Shown: piece after piece, positions 1 through 7,943 of the stretch
Position numbering within the stretch: position 1 is the first letter of the stretch
Layout of the letters: every line of letters starts with the position of its first letter
From: Robertkochia solimangrovi
GTDB taxonomy: Bacteria; Bacteroidota; Bacteroidia; Flavobacteriales; Flavobacteriaceae
Direction: 5' to 3'
Assembly: GCF_007279655.1 (NCBI RefSeq)
Contig: NZ_QKWN01000007.1
Location: 124,001-188,000, forward strand
DNA length: 64,000 bases
Notes under the pieces: model-generated
The model's input: only the letters and a program-made list of their open reading frames with translations
Told to the model about the DNA's origin: nothing
Databases searched by the model: none
Made by a program: the position numbers and the translations under genes

Positions 1-53
1 GGCTTAATACTTAAATACATAGCAGAAAATTCCTATATTTCCTTCGTTACAAG

Positions 54-101
54 ATGATTGAGATTATGGCATGTGCGCTGTTCACATGCAATTCTCATCA
101 T
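54..101. other. Interrupted hairpin upstream of M48 protease gene
   Basis: A 7-bp perfect inverted repeat, GCATGTG at 69-75 and CACATGC at 83-89 with a 7-nt loop, is flanked by a second, imperfect complementary pair at 54-63 and 93-101. No T-run follows on the plus strand, so it is not a clear terminator there. It may be an operator or an RNA structure in the leader of the gene at 162. Whether it belongs to an upstream gene outside the window cannot be seen. Confidence 0.35.
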
Positions 102-161
102 AATTTGTGATATTCTATGCACCCAATGAATATTTAAAAAGTACGAATTCCAGAAGGAACT

Positions 162-2231
162 ATGAACAAATTAGCAATAACACCATCCCCCTCCTTCCAA
201 CAGCAAACCAAAAAAGCGATAGGCTCCATAATACTCTTTGTAGCCTCCTACGTTTTAATTTTCCTCTTAAGCATCGCCATAACGATCGTATGCGTTTATG
301 GCAGCTATATTATAATTACACAATATTTCACCCTAATTACCGTAGCCTTCGGACTCGGATTAGCCAGTCTCGGATTTCTGATCCTGATATTTCTTATCAA
401 ATTCATCTTCACCTCTAAAAAGACCGACCTATCGGGTTATATCGAAGTTAAAGTCCATGAAGAGCCTGAGCTATTTGCCATGATTGAAGAGATTGTGACC
501 CAGGTAGGTACCGAATTCCCAAAAAAAGTTTATCTGTCATCTGAGGTAAATGCTTCGGTATTCTACAATTCAAACTTTTGGAGCATGTTCTTCCCGGTCA
601 GAAAGAATCTTCATATTGGGATGGGATTGATCAACAGCATCACCACCTCAGAACTCAAGGCAATACTCTCACATGAGTTTGGTCATTTTTCGCAGGAATC
701 GATGAAGGTCAGCAGTTATGTATACAACGTAAACCAGGTCATCTATAACATGCTGTTTGAGAATGATTCCTATTTCAGAATGGTGCACAACTGGGCCAAA
801 CTAAGTGGCATCATCTCTATATTCGTAATTGTGGCAGTTAAGATAAATCAAGGCATCCAATATTTGCTGCAACAACTATATGCCATCGTAAACAAGTCCT
901 ATTTAAGTCTTTCGCGTGAAATGGAGTTCCATGCTGATGAGATCGCAGCCCATATAACGGGTTATGAACCTTTACAGGATTCACTACTCAGAATGAATAT
1001 GGCTGAATTTGCACTTAATAATGTTTTTCAATTCTATGAGACCAAAGTTGAAATGAATGAGAAAAGCGAAAACATCTTTTCAGAACAAACGCATATTATG
1101 TTTTGTGAAGCCAGTGAGAGTGCTCTTGAAATGAAACATGGCTTCCCGGTGGTTTCTCTGGAAGAATTGAACCGTTATAACAAATCAAAACTTGTCATTA
1201 ATAATCAATGGTCATCTCATCCGGAACTATCAGACAGGATCGAAAATCTAAAAAAGAAAGGCAAAACAAGATCAATATTTGATAACCGACCTGCCAACAG
1301 CTTGTTCAAAGATGTTGAAAAAATTCAAAAGAAGCTTACCGAACTAATCTTCAAGAACGTTACTTATACAGAAAATCCTAAGGCTACCGGGTTTGATCAA
1401 TTCAAGCAGGAATATGCGGAATATCGTTCAAAAACCACCTTCTCCAGAATTTATAATGGCTACTATGATTATAAGAATCCCGTAATATTTAATTACTTGG
1501 AGATGGAAGGGTTAACATGTGAAAAATCCGTAAATGAGCTATTCTCCGACGAAACCGTTGACATCGTTTATAATTCCATCGCAATAAAGAATGATATCGA
1601 AACTCTTAAAATGATCGCCGATAGAACTATCCGCCTTAAGACCTTTGATTATGATGGGGTCAGGTATACCCGAAAGGATATTAATGCGTTGATAGAAAGA
1701 CTTCAGACAGAACAAAAAGAAATAGAAGCGTTTATTGAATTTAATGACAGAGCGATCTTTAGTTGTTTCAGGGATCTGGCCAAAACAGCCGGAGACCCTC
1801 ATAAATTGATCAATCTTTATCAGGATTATTTTAAGTATGATAGTGCATTTGATGAAAAGATTAAAGTCATTACAGAGCTTAGAAATAAACTTCAGTTCAT
1901 CTCTGAGAATACAGAAATGAACACCATAAAACTAAACTTTCTAAAAGTGGCATCCGGAGAGAAAGAGTTGAGAACAGGCATAGAAAATATGCTTAAAGAC
2001 AATTTATTCACCGAAGAGATCAGTATGGAAATGAAATCCAATTTCGAAACATATATCTCTAGGGAAAGGGTATACTTTGCAAAGCAAACCTATATTGAGA
2101 AGAATCTGGAAATACTCTTCAAAGCGATCAATGATTATGAGATCATGCTAAATAAAGGGTACTTCCTGTTAAAAAAGAAAATGCTGGCCTATCAGATCTC
2201 ACTAACAGACACCCACAGCACGGATATATAA
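162..2231 (+). CDS. M48-family membrane zinc metalloprotease
   Basis: This is a 689-residue peptidase of the M48 (HtpX/Ste24-like) clan. The zinc site is visible: HEFGH at residues 171-175, and the third ligand is probably Glu255 in EFHAD, which matches the family's ExxAD element. Two strong membrane segments lie near residues 20-56 and 58-84, and another near 214-228, placing the catalytic domain at the inner membrane. The remaining ~400 residues are soluble, helical and charged, much longer than HtpX (~290), so this is one of the large M48 forms with unknown C-terminal function. The start is the ATG at 162, with AAGGA about 8 bases upstream. The substrate is unknown; membrane-protein quality control is inferred from the family. 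Confidence 0.85.
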   Translation: MNKLAITPSPSFQQQTKKAIGSIILFVASYVLIFLLSIAITIVCVYGSYIIITQYFTLITVAFGLGLASLGFLILIFLIKFIFTSKKTDLSGYIEVKVHEEPELFAMIEEIVTQVGTEFPKKVYLSSEVNASVFYNSNFWSMFFPVRKNLHIGMGLINSITTSELKAILSHEFGHFSQESMKVSSYVYNVNQVIYNMLFENDSYFRMVHNWAKLSGIISIFVIVAVKINQGIQYLLQQLYAIVNKSYLSLSREMEFHADEIAAHITGYEPLQDSLLRMNMAEFALNNVFQFYETKVEMNEKSENIFSEQTHIMFCEASESALEMKHGFPVVSLEELNRYNKSKLVINNQWSSHPELSDRIENLKKKGKTRSIFDNRPANSLFKDVEKIQKKLTELIFKNVTYTENPKATGFDQFKQEYAEYRSKTTFSRIYNGYYDYKNPVIFNYLEMEGLTCEKSVNELFSDETVDIVYNSIAIKNDIETLKMIADRTIRLKTFDYDGVRYTRKDINALIERLQTEQKEIEAFIEFNDRAIFSCFRDLAKTAGDPHKLINLYQDYFKYDSAFDEKIKVITELRNKLQFISENTEMNTIKLNFLKVASGEKELRTGIENMLKDNLFTEEISMEMKSNFETYISRERVYFAKQTYIEKNLEILFKAINDYEIMLNKGYFLLKKKMLAYQISLTDTHSTDI

Positions 2232-2266
2232 CACTTTAAATCCAGGTCAATTAAGGAGTATTCATT

Positions 2267-3085
2267 TCAATCTTCAGAAATATGCTTTCTGAAGTTTTCA
2301 AACCCAACGAATTGTTGGCCGTCCCACTTGAAAAAACGTGTGGTGATACTCGTTCTTTCCCAAAGTTCTTCATCATTTTCAACGGTAATCAATTTTTGAG
2401 TATAAAGCACTCCCTCCTTTATATTTGGATTATCCTCCATAAACTCGAAACTCTCCGAAAAATAAAATATCCCGGCATCTGATAATTCAGACAAATCAGC
2501 CATTTTTTGCAATCCCTTAACAGACCAGGACAGATAGGTAACCCCACCTTCCACCATACAAGCATCTGCCTCATAGTTAACAGCTACTATTTTATCCACA
2601 CCTTTTAGTCCTTTATTCGACAAGAACTGAATTGAATATTGATCGCCGATAAGTTCAAATTCATAAGAAATATAGGGTTCACCCTCAATAATCTCTCTTA
2701 CCTTTAATACGGGATTCCGACCACCATTTTTCTTTAATTGAAATAAAAGCAACGCGCTTCCAAATTTTAAATGGCCAAAGGAAACCAAGCCCCCTAAAAC
2801 AAATCCAACTTTACCTTTGTAATCAACTTTATACCATGGTGAAACAATACCATCAAAATTCAAAGATGCATCGGAAACTTTAAGAATTTTGATCGCAGCT
2901 CCTATCGGAATTAATTCCAATACCTCAGACTCCAATCCAGGTTCACTTCTTAGCTTAACATTGTCAGCAAACATGATTTCAGTATCTCCCGGAACAAATT
3001 TGAAATATTCCGAATAGATGTGCTCCTGTTCCTGCGCATGAAGTATCAATGTAAAAAGGAAAAAAACTATCGATATTCTGTTCAT
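2267..3085 (-). CDS. Secreted protein with bacterial SH3 domain
   Basis: This 272-residue protein begins with a short signal peptide (hydrophobic to about residue 17, then QEQE). Residues about 38-105 read as a bacterial SH3 (SH3b) domain: a NVKLRSEPG start, a hydrophobic core and a WYKVDYKGKVGFV-type end are typical. SH3b domains usually bind peptidoglycan or cell-surface peptides. The C-terminal ~165 residues match no family I recognise. It is transcribed alone, convergent with the M48 gene. A periplasmic or surface location is inferred from the signal peptide. Confidence 0.6.
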   Translation of the reverse strand: MNRISIVFFLFTLILHAQEQEHIYSEYFKFVPGDTEIMFADNVKLRSEPGLESEVLELIPIGAAIKILKVSDASLNFDGIVSPWYKVDYKGKVGFVLGGLVSFGHLKFGSALLLFQLKKNGGRNPVLKVREIIEGEPYISYEFELIGDQYSIQFLSNKGLKGVDKIVAVNYEADACMVEGGVTYLSWSVKGLQKMADLSELSDAGIFYFSESFEFMEDNPNIKEGVLYTQKLITVENDEELWERTSITTRFFKWDGQQFVGFENFRKHISED

Positions 3086-3159
3086 AACGGGATTAGGTTA
3101 TGAACTAAAAGTAAGAAAAACCTTAGTATTTAAGCGATGTTTTACAAGTAAAATAAGCA

Positions 3160-3498
3160 TCATTTTATAAAATCTTCCCTAATCGGAGAAAATACATCTA
3201 CCAGCATTCCAGCTTTTTTACAAATCACCCCATGCATGGTATCCGGGGTAGCATAAAAGGAATCTCCTGCTACCAAAGTTTTGGTTTCATCGCCTATAGT
3301 CACTTCAAACTCTCCGTCTTCCACATAGGAAACCTGAGCATGGGGGTGTTTATGAGCATAACCGATGGCTCCTTCTTCAAAGGCAACTTTAACCAGCATG
3401 ATCGAATCATCATATCCCATGATCTGACGTTTCACTCCATCATCAACTTTTTCCCATTCCTGTTTTTTACTAAAGAAGGCTTCTGATCGCTTTTCCAT
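3160..3498 (-). CDS. Small cupin-domain protein
   Basis: This is a 112-residue single-domain cupin. Histidines in the GYAHKHPHAQ element and a later histidine in the DTMHGV element form the usual metal-binding set of small cupins. The GD-FYATPD turn is the second cupin motif. The longer open frame begins at a TTG with no support, and the ATG at 3498 gives the normal length for the family. These proteins often handle small molecules or act as accessory sensors, but no substrate can be assigned here. It lies divergent from the gene at 3621 across 122 bases. Confidence 0.7.
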   Translation of the reverse strand: MEKRSEAFFSKKQEWEKVDDGVKRQIMGYDDSIMLVKVAFEEGAIGYAHKHPHAQVSYVEDGEFEVTIGDETKTLVAGDSFYATPDTMHGVICKKAGMLVDVFSPIREDFIK

Positions 3499-3620
3499 GG
3501 CTTTGATTTTTGAAATTATAAAGTTAACCAATGTTTTCAGGATGACTCGATTCTATCACGAAATTTAAAACTGAACTATGAGTAATTTTCTGTAATTTAA
3601 TAGGATAAACAATCCATCCT

Positions 3621-4334
3621 ATGAAAGTCAATACCGTAATTTTTCTTTTCTTCCTATTTTCTACCCCCCTGTATTCCCAATCACCCATCGGTGGATGGGA
3701 AGGAAAGATCACACTCCCTTCGGGTGAACCTGCAAGAATTTTTGTAATTATAACCGACCACTACCAATCAGCGACCTGGTTCAAGGCTGAGACCGGAGAA
3801 TTTCTAATGACCAATGGGGGTACCTGGTCGATTGATGGAAATACGATGACTGAAACAGTGGAATACGATTCTGCAAATCCGGATCGTGTGGGCTCCTCCG
3901 TGACTTTTGAGATCGAGCTTACGGAGAAAACCTTCAGGATTACGGGAAGTGAAATGAAGCTGGAACGAATCGATTCGGGAACAGAATCACCCCTTGCCGG
4001 TGCATGGTTGATTTCCGGGCGTAAACAGGGAGAAGAAATCGCTTACCGCGATACCGACAGACCAAGGAAAACGATGAAGATATTATCAGGCAAACTTTTT
4101 CAATGGACCGCCTACAATACGGAAACTCATGAATTCATGGGAACGGGAGGGGGCATGTATAGCGCAGAAAACGGAATTTATACCGAAGAAATTCTATATT
4201 TCTCCAGAAACAATGCTCGAGTTGGTGCCAAACTGGAGTTCAATTTTGAACTCATCGATGGTAATTGGCATCATTCCGGCAAAAGCAGTAAAGGCGATCC
4301 AATCTATGAGGTTTGGATCAAAAGGCCTCAATAG
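3621..4334 (+). CDS. Secreted protein of two tandem related domains
   Basis: This 237-residue protein has a clear signal peptide (residues 1-20, ending YSQS). The mature part is an internal duplication. Each half starts with a GGW/GAW element and continues with a threonine-rich strand, a T-GG(T/M) turn, a TE-(V/I)-Y element, an RVG(S/A) turn and a final beta strand. This is a lipocalin-like beta pattern resembling small DUF4488-type secreted proteins, but I do not assign a function. It ends one base before the convergent ferredoxin gene, so the two share no spacer for a terminator. Confidence 0.55.
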   Translation: MKVNTVIFLFFLFSTPLYSQSPIGGWEGKITLPSGEPARIFVIITDHYQSATWFKAETGEFLMTNGGTWSIDGNTMTETVEYDSANPDRVGSSVTFEIELTEKTFRITGSEMKLERIDSGTESPLAGAWLISGRKQGEEIAYRDTDRPRKTMKILSGKLFQWTAYNTETHEFMGTGGGMYSAENGIYTEEILYFSRNNARVGAKLEFNFELIDGNWHHSGKSSKGDPIYEVWIKRPQ

Positions 4335-4335
4335 A

Positions 4336-4566
4336 TCACAGCATCTTCGTAGTTATGATCTTTACAGGACAAGCCTTTTGCGCTTCCATACAGGTATCAT
4401 AGATCGTATTATCATGGGACTTAAGGGTATGGAAACCCTTTTTATCCTCGGAATGCAGCAATACACTCTTGCCGTCCTTCTTTGACATTCGAAATTGATC
4501 AGGGGCAAGTTCCATACAATAATTACAACCGATGCACTTTGCGCGTTGAAGTGTAACTACAACCAT
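4336..4566 (-). CDS. 4Fe-4S ferredoxin, partner of U32 protein
   Basis: This is a 76-residue ferredoxin. Three cysteines sit in CIGCNYC (residues 11-17), a further CP pair lies near the C-terminus, and one more Cys precedes it, which is enough for one [4Fe-4S] cluster. Its ATG overlaps the stop codon of the upstream U32 gene by one base (TAATG arrangement), so the two are translationally coupled. The coupling suggests that it donates electrons or helps the iron-sulfur site of the U32 enzyme. That role is inferred, not known. Confidence 0.8.
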   Translation of the reverse strand: MVVVTLQRAKCIGCNYCMELAPDQFRMSKKDGKSVLLHSEDKKGFHTLKSHDNTIYDTCMEAQKACPVKIITTKML

Positions 4567-5807
4567 TAATTTGCGACAATTTTATACAGTTTATCTGAAA
4601 GTCGAACCCTAAAATCTGTTTTGATCGTACAAGAATCCCCCTTTGAGGCCTGATCGAGTTTTTCATCATTCACCATCATTTCGGTCAGCTCGAATTCCTG
4701 AACTCCTGTAGTAGGTCCGGTAATCAATAATTTATCACCTATCTTGATATCATAAGCTTCGATCTTGAACTCTGCGATACTGGATTTAGGAAAATAATGC
4801 ATCCCCTTGCCGACGTAAACCTTTTTCTGAGTCGCCTGAGACCCCGGGCCGTCACTCCATTCTCCAAGTTTTTGTCCGAGATAGTATCCGTTCCAGAATC
4901 CACGGTTATATACCTTTTTAAGTTCCTCCATCCAGGTAGCAACCTTTTCCTCATCATAGGTTCCGTCTGCATACGCATCGATCGCTTCCCTGTAGGTTCT
5001 GATAACTTTTGCCACATATTCCGGAGCTCTCCCTCTTCCTTCAATCTTCAATACTTTCGTACCTGCATCGATCACCTGATCCAAAATATCTAGTGTACAA
5101 AGGTCTTTCGGAGACATCATATACTCATTATCGAGTTCGATCTCGAATCCACTTTCCTGATCGATAACAGTATATTTCTTCCTGCAGTTCTGTTTACAGG
5201 CTCCGCGATTTGCAGAAGAATTATGGGAATGTAAACTGAGGTAACATTTACCGGATACCGCCATACACAAAGCTCCGTGTCCGAAGATCTCTATTTCTAC
5301 AAGGTTACCGGAGGGACCACGAACATCATCCTTAACGATCTGGTCACAGATCTGTTTCACCTGACGTAAGCTTAATTCACGACTTAATACCATCGTATCG
5401 GCAAACATCGCATAGAATTTAACCGTTTCGATGTTGGTAATATTGATCTGAGTAGAAATATGGATCTCCATACCGATCTGACGTGCATAAGCGATTACAG
5501 CCTGATCCATAGCGATCACTGCGGTCAGCTCAGCCTCTTTTGCCTTATCCAACAGGGTCTTGATCAAACTGAGATCATGATCATAAATGATGGTATTCAG
5601 GGTCAGATAGGTACGAACATTCTTCTCCTTACATCTTCTGGCTATTTCCGGAAGATCATCAAGGGTAAAATTAATCGTGGCTCTTGCACGCATATTGAGT
5701 TGTTCAACTCCAAAGTACACGGAATCAGCTCCATTGTCAAGGGCTGCCTGCAACGATTCAAAATTCCCTGCCGGAGCCATCAGTTCGATCTTTCCTGACT
5801 GCGTCAT
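4566..5807 (-). CDS. Peptidase U32 family protein, TrhP-like tRNA hydroxylase component
   Basis: This 413-residue member of the U32 family starts with the typical MAPAGN...AADNGADSVYFG TIM-barrel entry. It carries the U32 signature around EIFGHGALC...GKCYLS, followed by CKQNC, giving four conserved cysteines for an iron-sulfur cluster. Characterised relatives (E. coli TrhP/YegQ, Bacillus TrhP1/2) are not proteases in cells but are needed for prephenate-dependent 5-hydroxylation of U34 in tRNA. This assignment is the most likely one. It could also be a RlhA-like rRNA hydroxylase of the same family. It is followed by a coupled ferredoxin and preceded by a good housekeeping promoter. Confidence 0.75.
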   Translation of the reverse strand: MTQSGKIELMAPAGNFESLQAALDNGADSVYFGVEQLNMRARATINFTLDDLPEIARRCKEKNVRTYLTLNTIIYDHDLSLIKTLLDKAKEAELTAVIAMDQAVIAYARQIGMEIHISTQINITNIETVKFYAMFADTMVLSRELSLRQVKQICDQIVKDDVRGPSGNLVEIEIFGHGALCMAVSGKCYLSLHSHNSSANRGACKQNCRKKYTVIDQESGFEIELDNEYMMSPKDLCTLDILDQVIDAGTKVLKIEGRGRAPEYVAKVIRTYREAIDAYADGTYDEEKVATWMEELKKVYNRGFWNGYYLGQKLGEWSDGPGSQATQKKVYVGKGMHYFPKSSIAEFKIEAYDIKIGDKLLITGPTTGVQEFELTEMMVNDEKLDQASKGDSCTIKTDFRVRLSDKLYKIVAN

Positions 5808-5832
5808 AATAAGGCTGTTTTTTTAAGCGGTG

Positions 5833-5865
5833 CAAAAATACAATGTTTTCCTTTAAAATCACAAA
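5833..5865 (-). promoter_or_regulatory. Bacteroidota promoter for U32-ferredoxin operon
   Basis: Read on the minus strand, TTTG (5865-5862) and TATTTTTG (5840-5833) are separated by 21 bases. This matches the Bacteroidota sigma-A pattern TTTG-N19-23-TAnnTTTG exactly. The start codon at 5807 lies 26 bases downstream of the -7 box. Confidence 0.65.
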
Positions 5866-6113
5866 TCACTGGAATACAATAGGTTGATTTTAGTATGGGA
5901 ACAAAGAGCGGGAAAACAGTTTTTTAATGATTTGGGCTTAATCGAAAACAGGAAACAATTTACTGCGTTACTGCTTTATTGTGTGACGATGTGACGATGT
6001 TACCAGAAAACAGAGAACGGAAAACAGCATTCTGATTACTGATTACTGCTTACTGCTTCACTACTTCACTTTGTAACAGGTAAATCCTTTCCCATGGCCT
6101 AATTAATTTTAAT
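5866..6113. repeat. Intergenic microrepeat cluster A
   Basis: This gap carries no gene. It is made of short repeated words: GTGACGAT twice in tandem (5983-5998) followed by GTTAC, then a CAGAAAACAG-type block (6004-6028), then a TGATTACTGATTACTGCTTACTGCTTC run (about 6032-6060). A related cluster lies at 26577-26890, partly in inverted orientation. The origin is unknown. Confidence 0.5.
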
Positions 6114-6121
6114 TACTTTCG
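6088..6121 (+). promoter_or_regulatory. Probable promoter of ECF sigma gene
   Basis: TTTC (6088-6091) and TACTTTCG (6114-6121) are 22 bases apart, one mismatch each from the TTTG / TAnnTTTG consensus. The ATG follows 14 bases later. No ECF-specific motif could be assigned. Confidence 0.4.
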
Positions 6122-6135
6122 CAGATTAGTAAGAT

Positions 6136-6759
6136 ATGGCCTTGGAAGATTCTTTATCACATAGTAACGACGTGGTTTCCATGCTTTTTATTCGCTTCAA
6201 AAATGGAGACGAAAAGGCTTTTAAACATTTTTATGACCTCTTGTATAGTTCTATTCTTGGATTCTGTATGCAATTTATCGATGACGAAGAACAATCAAAT
6301 CATATCGTACAGGAGGCGTTTATCAATCTTTGGTTACATCGCACTTCGATCGAAAAACCCGGAGGTATCCGATCTTTCCTGTATACCGCAGCTAAATCCA
6401 GGTGCCTTAATCATCTGAAACATGAAAAGGTTAAACGTCGCTACAGAGACAATCACTTGGCTGAAAAAGAAAATCAGTTGAATATAAGCATTCTTGACTC
6501 CATGACTTTCGATGAACTGGTGATCAGAGAGATGGAAGAGATCATTTCACAATTTATAGAAGCGTTACCGGAGCAAACCCGCGCAATATTTAAATTAAAA
6601 CGATTTGAAGGAAAAAAGAATTCAGAGATCGCGGAGGAACTGAATATTTCCATAAAAACGGTTGAAGCCCACTTTACAAAGGCTTTACGAACACTCCGTA
6701 AACAATTGAAAGATTATTTCCCGGAATTACTTATCGCCATTTTTCTTCAAAATCTTTAA
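6136..6759 (+). CDS. ECF-type RNA polymerase sigma factor (FecI-like)
   Basis: This is a 207-residue sigma-70 family factor with only regions 2 and 4. Region 2 spans about residues 25-95. Region 4 spans about 140-192, with an ALPEQTRAIFKLKRFEG entry and an HTH containing NSEIAEELNISIKTVEAH. It belongs to the large Bacteroidota ECF group that is paired with FecR anti-sigma factors and SusC-type receptors. The FecR gene follows after 59 bases. By family logic, an outer-membrane signal passed through FecR releases this factor to transcribe the uptake genes behind it. Confidence 0.92.
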   Translation: MALEDSLSHSNDVVSMLFIRFKNGDEKAFKHFYDLLYSSILGFCMQFIDDEEQSNHIVQEAFINLWLHRTSIEKPGGIRSFLYTAAKSRCLNHLKHEKVKRRYRDNHLAEKENQLNISILDSMTFDELVIREMEEIISQFIEALPEQTRAIFKLKRFEGKKNSEIAEELNISIKTVEAHFTKALRTLRKQLKDYFPELLIAIFLQNL

Positions 6760-6818
6760 ATAATTAAAATTTAACATAGGGTTAACCGCAATTGAGTTGT
6801 ACTTAATAGGTAAAGCAA

Positions 6819-7934
6819 ATGAGTACGATGAATTCAGAACTATTATTTCGCTACCTGAACGGAGAGGCAAATGAGAATGAAGTTGAGGAGATCTTTGAAT
6901 GGATCGAAATGAGCGAGGTTAATCGTGCTGAATTCATACGTTTAAAAAAAGCATGGGCGATCGGTCATCGATCCGATTCAGCAAAAAAAGCATCAGCCGG
7001 AAAGATCATTCAGATCGCCAAAAAACGTACAGCGCGGAAACTTGAAAAACGCTTCCTGAAATATGCCTCCGTAGCAGTCATCGCAGGAGCACTATTTGTG
7101 TGGAATCTGACTGAAAAAGATTCAAACATCCCTGTAGAAAAAGTAAACAATGTGGTTCTCGAGCTTCCTGACGGAAACACCAGGGAACTGATCTCCAACG
7201 ACACCCTCTTTTTGAACGGTCAGGCTGTAGCTACTTTCAGCAAAGATTCTATTATCTATCAGGACAATCAGGATCAAATTGAATTCAATATCAAAGTCCC
7301 GTTTGAAAAAACCTATGCCGCTGTTCTGCCAGATGGCACCAAAGTGATGCTGAATGCCGGTAGTGAACTAAGATATTTTCAAAGCTCGGGGGATAGCCTT
7401 AGAAGAACCTCGCTTATCGGTGAGGCATTCTTCGATGTTGCCCGGAATGAAGCAGTTCCCTTCGTTGTTCATACAGAGGACATCGATGTCAGAGTGCTCG
7501 GAACACATTTCAATGTTATGGCCTATACTGAAATGGTAAGCGCTGAAATCACACTTACCGAAGGTTCTGTAAAGGTTTCTGCAAATTCGGAAACTAAAGA
7601 TCCGGTATACCTTGAACCCGGCGAAATTGCACAGTTCGACAAGACAACAGGCCTGTTATCCAAAAGAAAAGTAAGTGACCTAGACCATCTTTCATGGCGA
7701 TATGGCACACTTACCATGCACCAAATGGAAAGTAAAATTCTCTTTGAATTTCTGGAAAGATACTTCGGAGTAGATATAAAAATTGAAAATAGCGCTATTT
7801 CACAATCGAGATTCAGCGGGGAACTGAACCTTAAAGATCAGTCACTCCCGGAGATCCTCGAAATTCTTAAACTCGACACTCCCTTCGACTACCAGGTCAA
7901 TGGCAGTGTAATCAATTTAACAAAGCCAAATTAA
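6819..7934 (+). CDS. FecR-family anti-sigma factor
   Basis: This is a 371-residue inner-membrane signal transducer. Residues 1-80 are cytoplasmic and would hold the sigma factor. A single membrane segment lies at about 82-97. The periplasmic part holds a FecR domain (about 155-255, with an LPDGTKVMLNAGS element and GEAFFDV) and a C-terminal DUF4974 domain (about 300-371) resembling an STN fold, as usual in Bacteroidota. It ends nine bases before the SusC gene and should contact the N-terminal STN domain of that receptor. Confidence 0.92.
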   Translation: MSTMNSELLFRYLNGEANENEVEEIFEWIEMSEVNRAEFIRLKKAWAIGHRSDSAKKASAGKIIQIAKKRTARKLEKRFLKYASVAVIAGALFVWNLTEKDSNIPVEKVNNVVLELPDGNTRELISNDTLFLNGQAVATFSKDSIIYQDNQDQIEFNIKVPFEKTYAAVLPDGTKVMLNAGSELRYFQSSGDSLRRTSLIGEAFFDVARNEAVPFVVHTEDIDVRVLGTHFNVMAYTEMVSAEITLTEGSVKVSANSETKDPVYLEPGEIAQFDKTTGLLSKRKVSDLDHLSWRYGTLTMHQMESKILFEFLERYFGVDIKIENSAISQSRFSGELNLKDQSLPEILEILKLDTPFDYQVNGSVINLTKPN

Positions 7935-7943
7935 TAACTAACC

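Noticed and set aside
107-418. Plus-frame reading overlapping the M48 gene start
   Set aside because: Out of frame with the protease, low-complexity, and without a domain.
5983-6068. CRISPR-like array in the 5.9-6.1 kb spacer
   Set aside because: The repeated words are only 8-10 bases, unevenly spaced and diverged; no cas gene is present.
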